Source: Haematococcus lacustris (taxonomy: Eukaryota > Chlorophyta > Chlorophyceae > Chlamydomonadales > Haematococcaceae). Taken from it: a DNA stretch of 64,000 bases. The DNA is taken from assembly GCA_030144725.1 (NCBI GenBank), contig JASKMD010000017.1, positions 7,553,722 through 7,617,721 on the forward strand. The letters run 5' to 3'. Below, piece by piece: positions 19,275 to 29,400 of the stretch. The notes below the pieces were generated by a model. It searched no databases and had not been told where the DNA came from. It worked only from the letters and a program-made list of their open reading frames with translations. Made by a program: the position numbers and the translations under genes. Each line of letters opens with the position of its first letter. Position 1 is the first letter of the stretch.

Positions 19275-19864
19275 CTACAGTACTGTAGACATCTACAGTA
19301 CTGTAGACACCTACAGTACTGTAGACACCTACAGTACTGTAGACACCTACAGTACTGTAGACACCTACAGTACTGTAGACACCTACAGTACTGTAGACAC
19401 CTACAGTACTGTAGACACCTACAGTACTGTAGACACCTACAGTACTGTAGACCCCTACAGTACTGTAGACCCTTACAGTACTGTAGACACCTATAGTACT
19501 GTAGACCCCTACAGTACTGTAGACACCTACAGTACTGTAGACACCTACAGTACTGTAGACCCCTACAGTACTGTAGACCCCTACAGTACTGTAGACACCT
19601 ACAGTACTGTAGACATCTACAGTACTGTAGACATCTACAGTACTGTAGACACCTACAGTACTGTAGACACCTACAGTACTGTAGACATCTACAGTACTGT
19701 AGACACCTACAGTACTGTAGACACCTACAGTACTGTAGACATCTACAGTACTGTAGACATCTACAGTACTGTAGACACCTACAGTACTGTAGACACCTAC
19801 AGTACTGTAGACCTCTACAGTACTGTAGACACCTACAGTACTGTAGACACCTACAGTACTGTAG
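19275..19864. repeat. Palindrome array P2 (18-bp period, about 33 units)
   Basis: The unit is CTACAGTACTGTAG plus a 4-bp spacer (ACAC most often, also ACAT, ACCC and ACCT). The palindromic core is almost invariant, with a rare variant near 19493, while the spacer varies at its third and fourth bases. It ends in a CAG-rich stretch (19865-19925). Confidence 0.97.
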
Positions 19865-19999
19865 GCAGCAGCAGCATGGGTGGCAGCAGCAGCAGCAGCA
19901 GGGGGGCAGCAGCAGCAGCAGTAGGGGCACTCGCAGAAAAGTTCATGAGAAAAGTTGAGGAAAAATCGAGGAAAAATCGGGCTGAGGAGATACGAGAAA

Positions 20000-20797
20000 A
20001 CCAGTACTGGTCCACCCCCAACCAGTACTGGTTGCCTCCCAACCGTTGCTGGTTTACCCCCAACCAGTACTGGTTTATTCCCAACCAGTACTGGTTTATT
20101 CCCAACCAGTACTGGTATATTCCCAACCAGTACTGGTTTATTCCCAACCAGTACTGGTTTATTCCCAACCAGTACTGGTTTACCCCCAACCAGTACTGGT
20201 ATATTCCCAACCAGTACTGGTTTATTCCCAGCCAGTACTGGTTTACCCCCAACCAGTACTGGTTTATTCCCAACCAGTACTGGTTTATTCCCAACCAGTA
20301 CTGGTTTATTCCCAACCAGTACTGGTTTATTCCCAACCAGTACTGGTTTATTCCCAACCAGTACTGGTATATTCCCAACCAGTACTGGTTTATTCCCAAC
20401 CAGTACTGGTTTATTCCCAACCAGTACTGGTTTATTCCCAACCAGTACTGGTTAATTCCCAACCAGTACTGGTATATTCCTAACCAGTACTGGTTTATTC
20501 CCAACTAGTACTGGTTTATTCCCAACTAATACTGGTTTATTCCCAACCAGTACTGGTTTATTCCCAGCCAGTACTGTTTCACCCCCAACCAGTACTGGTT
20601 CACACCAAACCAGTACTGGTTGGTGGTCAGCCAGTACTGGTTCACCCCCAACCAGTACTGGTTCACACCAAACCAGTACTGGTTTATTCCCAACCAGTAC
20701 TGGTTCACCCCCAACCAGTAATGGTTCACACCAAACCAGTACTGGTTGGTGGTCAGCCAGTACTGGTTCACACCAAACCAGTACTGGTTCACACACC
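20000..20797. repeat. Palindrome array P3 (ACCAGTACTGGT, 21-bp period)
   Basis: About 37 units of the 12-bp palindrome ACCAGTACTGGT alternate with 9-bp spacers (mostly TTATTCCCA, also TTACCCCCA, TATATTCCC and TTCACACCA). The core shares CAGTACTG with P1 and P2, but the flanking bases differ. The 3' third (20575-20797) has more varied spacers. Confidence 0.97.
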
Positions 20798-20815
20798 CCC
20801 CCAAAATAAAAAAAT

Positions 20816-21086
20816 TACAAAAAATTTAACCTGCTGCTGCTGCTGCTGCCCCCCTACCTTGATTGCAGGTCTGATGATTGCAGGTCTGATGAACACCTCT
20901 CCTCCACTTTCCCTACACAACCACCCCCTTTCCAGCAGCAATCATCAAGCAGCCAAAAGGTAGGTAGGTGCTATCGGCTGCTGCAGCCCCCCTGCCCCCC
21001 TGCTGCTGCTGCTGCTGCAGCCCCCCTGCCCCCCTGCTGCTGCAGCCCCCCTGACCCCTTGCTGCTGCAGCCCCCCTGACCCCCTA

Positions 21087-21139
<53 letters not shown>

Positions 21140-21340
21140 CCCCCCACTGCTGCTGCTGCCCCCCTGCCCCCCTGCTGCTGATGATGCCCCCCTACTGCTG
21201 TTACTGCCCCGCTACTGCTGCTGCTGCTGTAACCCTGCTGCTGAATGGGGGGGCACCAGCGCTGGTTGCGCCTACTATCTGCTGCCTACTGCCTGCTGCT
21301 GCAGCCCCCCTGCCCCCCTGCCCCCCTGCTGTTTCTGCCC
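20816..21340. repeat. CTG-repeat and poly-C low-complexity block
   Basis: Runs of CTG (longest about 21090-21137) alternate with CCCCCC runs. At 20867-20975 is a unique block, GCAGGTCTGATGAACACC to AGCCAAAAGGTAGGTAGG. A relative of it lies in inverted orientation at about 42430-42850, beside an equivalent CAG/poly-G block. No gene was identified. Confidence 0.8.
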
Positions 21341-23105
21341 CAGCCAGTACTGGTCACAGCCAGCCAGCCAGTACTGGTCAGCCAGCCAGTACTGGTCACA
21401 GCCAGCCAAAACTGGTCACAGCCAGCCAGCCAGTACTGGTCATAGTCAGCCAGTACTGGTCACAGCCAGCCAGCCAGTACTGGTCAGCCAGCCAGTACTG
21501 GTCAGCCAGCCAGTACTGGTCAGCCAGCCAGTACTGGTCAGCCAGCCAGTACTGGTCAGCCAGCCAGTACTGGTCACAGCCAGCCAGCCAGTACTGGTCA
21601 GCCATCCAGTACTGGTCACAGCCAGCCAGCCAGTACTGGTCATAGTCAGCCAGTACTGGTCACAGCCAGCCAGCCAGTACTGGTCAGCCAGCCAGTACTG
21701 GTCAGCCAGCCAGTACTGGTCAGCCAGCCAGTACTGGTCAGCCAGCCAGTACTGGTGACAGCCAGCCAGCCAGTACTGGTCAGCCAGCCAGTACTGGTCA
21801 CAGCCAGCCAGCCAGTACTGGTCAGCCATCCAGTACTGGTCACAGCCAGCCAGCCAGTACTGGTCATAGTCAGCCAGTACTGGTCACAGCCAGCCAGCCA
21901 GTACTGGTCAGCCATCCAGTACTGGTCACAGCCAGCCAAAACTGGTCACAGCCAGCCAGCCAGTACTGGTCATAGTCAGCCAGTACTGGTCACAGCCAGC
22001 CAGCCAGTACTGGTCAGCCAGCCAGTACTGGTCAGCCAGCCAGTACTGGTCAGCCAGCCAGTACTGGTCAGCCAGCCAGTACTGGTCAGCCAGCCAGTAC
22101 TGGTCAGCCAGCCAGTACTGGTCACAGCCAGCCAGCCAGTACTGGTCAGCCATCCAGTACTGGTCACAGCCAGCCAGCCAGTACTGGTCATAGTCAGCCA
22201 GTACTGGTCACAGCCAGCCAGCCAGTACTGGTCAGCCAGCCAGTACTGGTCAGCCAGCCAGTACTGGTCAGCCAGCCAGTACTGGTCAGCCAGCCAGTAC
22301 TGGTGACAGCCAGCCAGCCAGTACTGGTCAGCCAGCCAGTACTGGTCACAGCCAGCCAGCCAGTACTGGTCAGCCATCCAGTACTGGTCACAGCCAGCCA
22401 GCCAGTACTGGTCATAGTCAGCCAGTACTGGTCACAGCCAGCCAGCCAGTACTGGTCAGCCATCCAGTACTGGTCACAGCCAGCCAGCCAGTACTGGTCA
22501 TAGTCAGCCAGTACTGGTCACAGCCAGCCAGCCAGTACTGGTCACAGCCAGCCAGCCAGTACTGGTCACAGCCAGCCAGCCAGTACTGGTCAGCCAGCCA
22601 GTACTGGTCACAGCCAGCCAGCCAGTACTGGTCAGCCAGCCAGTACTGGTCACAGCCAGCCAGCCAGTACTGGTCACAGCCAGCCAGCCAGTACTGGTCA
22701 GCCAGCCAGTACTGGTCACAGCCAGCCAGCCAGTACTGGTCAGCCAGCCAGTACTGGTCAGCCAGCCAGTACTGGTCACAGCCAGCCAGCCAGTACTGGT
22801 CAGCCAGCCAGTACTGGTCACAGCCAGCCAGCCAGTACTGGTCAGCCAGCCAGTACTGGTCACAGCCAGCCAGCCAGTACTGGTCACAGCCAGCCAGCCA
22901 GTACTGGTCAGCCAGCCAGGACTGGTCACAGCCAGCCAGCCAGTACTGGTCACAGCCAGCCAGCCAGTACTGGTCACAGCCAGCCAGCCAGTACTGGTCA
23001 GCCAGCCAGTACTGGTCACAGCCAGCCAGCCAGTACTGGTCAGCCAGCCAGTACTGGTCACAGCCAGCCAGCCAGTACTGGTCACAGCCAGCCAGTACTG
23101 GTCAC
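21341..23105. repeat. Palindrome array P4 (CCAGTACTGG, 18/24-bp units, 1.76 kb)
   Basis: The 10-bp palindrome CCAGTACTGG is repeated some 80 times with TCAGCCAG or TCACAGCCAGCCAG spacers, giving units of about 18 or 24 bp. Blocks of units are themselves duplicated: the 21.45-21.75 and 22.0-22.3 kb stretches are very similar, which suggests segmental amplification. Confidence 0.96.
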
Positions 23106-23344
23106 AGCCACTGGTCGCTGGAATATCACATTGAGGTCGCCTTGCATTATTAGGGAATGAGATAGAGGACGGATGGAGTGTTGAATGAGGTTGATGCTAC
23201 ATAGCATACTGCATAGCATGCGAAGCAGTGTACTATGTAATGTTAGCGACAGTGATAACAAACACACGTACATAGTAATCTCAATGACATTGCTTAGTGA
23301 GTGATAGCACATGCAATGTGTTACAGCGTGTTGTCCTCGGTGCC
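23106..23344. other. No gene recognised
   Basis: Unique AT-richer sequence between array P4 and the LINE B target site. A short GCATAGCATGC-type repeat lies near 23200-23225. Nothing else is recognised. Confidence 0.5.
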
Positions 23345-23470
23345 TATACAGTACCTAAGAAGAAGAAGAAGAAGAAGACTACTCCGGCGGAGCCGGCGTG
23401 TATTAAGGGAGGAGCTTCCGCCTGGGGCGCGGCTTGCTCCCACCACCTAACCTGGATGTGAAGAACCGCT

Positions 23471-26400
23471 TTAACCCCCATCCTTGACACCTGCCCTGAG
23501 TCTGTAGCTGGTTCTGGCTATGCTATGTGAGCTTATGACCGAATGTCTAGTCAGCTTATTTAGCAGTTTAGTGGTGTTGGTTTGCGTGATGCCTATGGCT
23601 TCCATATGCAGCTTGGTATGTGTGTTGTAAGTGATGCCGCCTATTCCCAGCAGGATGGGTCTAACTGAGACCGTGTGTCCTGCTGCGATGATGGCTTCTG
23701 CCATGGCAGCGTGTTGTGTGGTAGCGTTGTCTAGCTGTTCGGCCCATCTCGAGTCAGCGCAGTACTTGATTTCTAACAGGGTGACGTGTTTGGTTGACTC
23801 GTTCGATCCCTGCTTCCTTTTCTTCGTGTTGTTGATCATGATGATGTCCGGGCGGGTGGTCGTGTTGGTGTCCCTGGCTGAGAGGCTCAGGACTTCAAGA
23901 GCCTTGCGTAGCGTGGCGCTGGGTAGGTCGATGCCTTCCGTCTCGCCTCGTTCGTGGCTGCCGATGTCCGCGAACCTGATGCACCCTCCTTGGGCTCCCT
24001 TGCTGATAGCTTTCGTGATCAGGCGCCCCGCCCCGTTATGTCGTTCCTGTACTAGAGCTGAGGTGCGGCTGCAGCCCGAGAGTAGGTGTGTCGCGCTGTC
24101 GGCCTCCCCGCATAGGGGGCACCGGTCATCCGCCGCCTTTCCCCAGCGCATTGCCAGTTTCTGGTTGTAGAGCCCGCCCGTCCGATAGAGTAGGGCGGTC
24201 CTCTGCGCCTCTGTTGGAATGCCCGCGTCGGTCATCACTCTTTCGCAGGAGCCTTTCGCCGCTGCCTTGGTGATTTTCCGTGACATCTGGTAGTAGATGC
24301 TCTCTTGGTTGGCGAGGCCGAGTTTATGTTTGTTGCTCATGTGCGCGCGTACACTGTGGCGGCAGTCCGGCAACGGGGTGGTGACGTTAAGTTCACTTGT
24401 TGTGCTCAGCCACGCGTGTTGCTCGGTGTGCCTGGGCGGGCAGGGGCCCGGCGTTGTGGCTTGCTCTGGGTGCCTCGCTGCGTGTTTGGCCAGTGCATCA
24501 GCTCCCTCATTCCCGATGATGCCGGAGTGGGCGCGGACTTTGAAGAAGTATACCGTGTCCTGGCTGTTAGTCAACATAGTTGCTATCTTTGCCAGTATGT
24601 CTTTGTGGCGGTGCGTGCGGAGCGACATCGGGTTGGCGAGCGCCCTACGTATCTGGTAGAGTGAGCAGAGGCTGTCGGTGGCGATGCGTTTGGCTCCTGC
24701 CTGCAGCGCTGAGAGAATAGCTATGAGCTCTGCTCTATTGATGGTGGTGTCGCCGGCTAGGGCAATGGTGATCCGAGCGTCGCTGGCCGGCGTGTACACG
24801 CCTGCTCCCACTGATGCTCCCTCGGTGCCTTTGATGCAGCTTCCATCCGTGTATGTCACCTTCTTCCACTCTGGTATGGCTCTGTGTGTGGGGGTGGTGG
24901 GCTGGAAGGCAGGCTGGTTAGTTTGGCGTGTATGCCCCGTGGAGGGGAGCTCATGGTCTGCTGGTAGGCCTCGGTGTTGGTGGTTGCCGCTTGGCAGCGG
25001 GGTGGGCTGGTTGTGTTGTGAGGGCTTTGCCAGAGCCGGATGTGTCCTTAGTCGTGGGTGGAGTGCAGTGGCTGTGTTGGCCAGCCAGCCCTGTGGGTTC
25101 CCATGGGTGACGAGCTGTTGCCCAGCCTGGTTCCAAACGATGTAGGTGATGAGCTTGGCATGCTTGTCTGACTTGGCGGCTGCGTTGGGTTTGTTGAGAG
25201 GAATGGTGGCTATGTGTTGGCAGTACTCTGGGTAGCTTCTCAACATGTCTATGTGTTTGGGGTACGAGATGCCTTTCTTGCCAGGTATGAGCAGGATGGT
25301 GGCCATAGCCTCCTCTTGTGTGGCAGAGTGTATGGCATGTTTGATGCATTTTAGGGCCATGGCATCCTCTGCTGGCACGTTCCATGTGGAGAGCCCTGTG
25401 TGTCTGACAAGGAGACAGTTGTGGTGTGCCCCATAGGCTGTGTCATTGATGTTTGGGCTCCAGTATGTTGTGGTTTCAGCCCTGACTGTGAGTGGGTTAG
25501 CCCATCTCTGGACCGTGCTAGGGAAGTGGTGAGTGTTGTAGAGGGTAGAGATGGCTTGGTCTTGTGCTGCTTGAATGGGTTGGGGGGTGTTTTGTGTGTC
25601 GTGCCTACGGAGGAGGGCTACCATCTCGGTGGCATGATCCCTTGGGTGTGGGGTGTGTTGCAGCCACATGGCGAGGTCTTGCTGTTTGCTTTTGGTGATC
25701 AGGCCCACTGTGCGTCCTGCCTCGTCGTGGGCTATCACATGTGTGGGGAGGCTGTATTGGGGCAGGGTGGGTCCCTGGCTCCCTTCACTCGTGGCTGGTG
25801 TGGTGATGTGGGCGTGTTGCTGGATGGTGGTTTCGCATCTCCCCGTTCCTACGATGTCAGTCTGCGGGTTGACGGGCGACACTTGGAAGGTGGCCTTTGA
25901 GTGCAGGTCGATACAGCGGGGCATCCATGTGTGGGGGTCGGGTAGGCCCTGCCGGGTGTGACCTGGGAGGCCCGCGTCGGGTGGTGGGCGTCCCGTCCCT
26001 TGCCTCCTATTGTTCTCCGCGTCGTACTCCTTTTGCTTGGCGGTGTAGTCTATGTGCGCTTGGATGAGCGCCTTGGGTTCGGTTGTGGGGTGCCAGTGGA
26101 CCTGCAGCAGGTCAGTTGCCGCTGATTGTTTCATGTCGCCTTTGAGGTCGTCCGAGCCATGTGCGCAGACGGGGCAAAGCCAATGGTTATTGGCAGTCTT
26201 CCCAGCTAGGCCTGTCTGAGCTAGGCAGGCTGGGTGGTAGGCTCTCATGCAGCTGTTGCACATTGGGCTGTCCCCTATAGGTTCCCAACATAGTTCGCAT
26301 GTGCAGGCGTGTTTGGCATCTGCTCTGCTGATGTCTTCTGTGTGCATGGGCGTATAGCCTTCTTCCTTGCACATCGGAAGTGCCCATTTCTCTATAATGG

Positions 26401-29400
26401 TGGGTCTCCAGTGCACGTTGTAATAGCTTTCTTTGTTTATGCCATTCCAGTGCCATCCATCAATCTTAGTAATGGACTCCTGGTGGTCATACATGGCCCC
26501 TAACGTGATCCCTAGTTCCTTGGCGTTGCGTCCGCACGCCGCATTAACTTTCCAGCTAGAGAGGCTTTCTAGGGTCATAGTGGGTATGTGTACCACTGTT
26601 TCTGGTATGGTCTGGGTGTGTCTATCATCTGCTTGTCTCTTGTTGCCTATCTTGGGCGGTGGCTTAGGTTGTGGGGTCGTGGGTGGTGGGTTGAGGGCTT
26701 TGTTCCTAAGCCTAGAGCTGCGCCGTCGGGTGTCGTCGGGCTGATGGGCACATTCCGCAGTGGGTTCCTGTGCGGGTGGCTGTGTGGGTGGCTGCTTGGC
26801 TACCGCGTAGGACCTGATGTCAGCGTAGCGGTGTTTACTGTCCTCCTCGGCTACGATGGGTGCGAGTTCTGTCAGGCCCGCGGCCCAATGCTTGATCTTT
26901 CTTTGTGCAGCGGGCAGGTTTAAGGTAGTGTCGCGTTTGTCTGCAATGGCTTTCGCTTCTATCGCGGTCGGGCACTTATCCCGGGACGCCATGGCCGCCA
27001 GCTTGTTGAGGGCGATGTAGTGTTTCTGCTTGACCTTGTTGCCGAAACGATCCTTCAGCATCTTTCCCGATATGATGTATGTGTCGTCGGCAATGGCTTG
27101 TTGGAGCTCAGACGCATGTTTGATACCGAGGCTCTTGAGGCATGTGATGCTTGCGTTGACTATGTCATGTGGAAGGGGGCTGTTGTCCTGTGTGATGAGC
27201 TGCCCAAGTAGTTTGGTTTCCTTAGGGTACAGTTCTTCTCCTTGGTGTGTGGCCTTGAGCTGGGCTGTGGTCGCATGGAGGAGTTGCCTGGCACGAAGGG
27301 TGTGTTGCAGCATACTGAGCATGCGGTGTCCGTGCTTGGCAGCTTGAGCGTAGAGCCAAGTGATCTGTTTGTGGAGCATGTTCCTGGTTATGTGGGCATG
27401 TGTGTCATCCGCAGATTGGAGGCTATGTATGAGGGCTGTGGTGTTCCTTGCATGATACTCCTGGGCTGTGGAGCTGATGCCTAGACCGAGCTTGTCTATG
27501 TCCTCCCTGATGACGGCATTGGTTGTGCCTAACGGTAGCCTCAGCTTTTTCTTGACGCATTGGTTGACTGCTCTGTCGTATAGGTCTAGGTCTCCTGGTG
27601 TGCACGGGACTACGCAGAAGCTGTAGGCCAGGCTGGGGATGATGGCTGTCTTGATGATGTGGATGGCTTGTCTGGCGCTGGCAAAGGAGCGCCGTAGTCT
27701 CTCCAGCTTTTGTTTGAGTTGTGCCGCCATGGCCATGTGTTGTGGTTTCCAATTGAGTGTCATGGTGAGCAGGACTCCTAGGTAGGCGAAGGGTGCGGTT
27801 GGGGGGAGGTAGGTGACCGGCTTTCCTTGCAGCCGCACGTGTTGCAATTCTCTGCGGGCTTGCTTCTCCGCGTCCGCTAGTGTGCTGCACCTGCCGGACT
27901 GGTGTGCCTTGTGGAGTGCGGCTGTGGCGAGGGTTTTGCTGTGTGATATGATGAGGTGGCCCCAATCGGAGTAGGCGGAGAGCTTGTCTGCCTGGCAGCG
28001 TAGATTGCTGATCGAGTTGCATAGGATAGCGATGTCATCCGCGTAGTCGATGCTGCCAATTGTAAATCGCCCGGCGCTGGCGGTTGTCTCTGATGTAAAC
28101 TTGTACCCCCGCGCTCCTACTTGGAGCCAGCGCAGGAGGGGTCTGATGTAGATGAGGAACAGGAAGGGTGAGAGCGAGTCTCCCTGGATGGTGCCCCGGT
28201 CGACGGGTACGGGGTCGGTGTGGCCGTAGGGAGTTTTAAAGCGCGTTGTAGCGCCCGTGTATAGGTCCTTCACAGCGTCAGTAGCGTCCGTGGGGAAGCC
28301 TAGGTCGTGCATGATCCATAGTAGTTTGTCCTGGCAGGTGGTGTTGAACGCACTGGTAAAGTCGACAAGGAGCGCGTAGATATCTGTCTTGGCCAGTTTA
28401 GCATCTTCAAGAGCCATGACTAGCATCTGTAGCTGCTGGGTGGTGTCTCTGTGGGACCGGAAACCAGCTTGGCAGTTGCTGAGCATCCCGTTGGCTTCTG
28501 CATATTCGTACAGTGTCTTGGTGATGAGACTGGTCCAAAGCTTGTAGATGGTGTTTGCCAGCCCTACAGGTCTGTAGGCATTGAGATCGGTTTCCTGGCC
28601 CTTGTCCTTGTAAAGCAGGCAGGTGTCACTGGTTTTCCACGCGGATGGTGTGCATCCTGTAGCCCACATGATGATGAACAGCTGGTGTATGGTGTCTCTC
28701 ATCTCCCATGGCAGCATCTTGATGATCTCGTTCTCAATGCCGTCTGGTCCCGGAGCTTTGCCTCCTGCCAGCCTACTGAGGCATTCTTGAAAGCCTGCTT
28801 TGTCCATGATGGCTGTGTGCAGCCAGTGTATATTTTTACAGGTGTGCAATGAGAAGGGGTCGTCCGCTTTGGCGCGGGCCCAGGGATAGTTTCTAGATTG
28901 TGTGTCTGTGTAGTGGCCGGTTTTGGGCGTTGGGGGTGATAGCTTCTGCCCGTAGGCGGCGGTGATGATCCGGTTAAGGTCGGCCGGGGCGGTGCAAATG
29001 TTCTTGGTATCGGGGTCGGCTAGTGCCTGCAGTCCTTTGTGATCGGTGCGGGACGGGCGTAGTATGTATTTGTTGGCTTTCTTAGGCTGGGTGCTTATAA
29101 GTTGCTGCATCCTGACCCGTGCTTGTGCGATGGCGAGTGCGGAGTCGTCGTCGTCCAGCTGGTGGATTTGGTCGCGGTAGGAATTGGTCAGCTTGGCTAG
29201 TGCGGCTTGCACGTGATTTTCGGTTGGGTCGTCATCTTGGCGTGCTAGCACCGCTTCCCTGATCGCTGTGTTGGTCGTGTCTGTTTCTGGGATGAGATCT
29301 TCAATCGTTGGGTGGGCGCCATTCTGTTTGAATAGTAGCCTAGCCTGCCGGCTGAGGTTTCTGGTCGTCTTGAGCTTTTTCCCTAGTGCCAGTTTGATCC

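Noticed and set aside
19201..20508. Open frame of 435 codons (STVDTY- and NQYWFIP-type repeats)
   Set aside because: It is an 18-bp array joined to a 21-bp array; both periods are multiples of three and lack stops in several frames on both strands. There is no non-repeat domain.
21181..23085. Many frames of SQPVLV, QYWLAD and TSTGWL repeats
   Set aside because: They are products of array P4 on both strands, with no codon bias or unique sequence.
19275..23105. CRISPR-like array
   Set aside because: Spacers are near-constant and shorter than 15 bp, the repeats are perfect short palindromes, no cas genes are present, and the context is eukaryotic.
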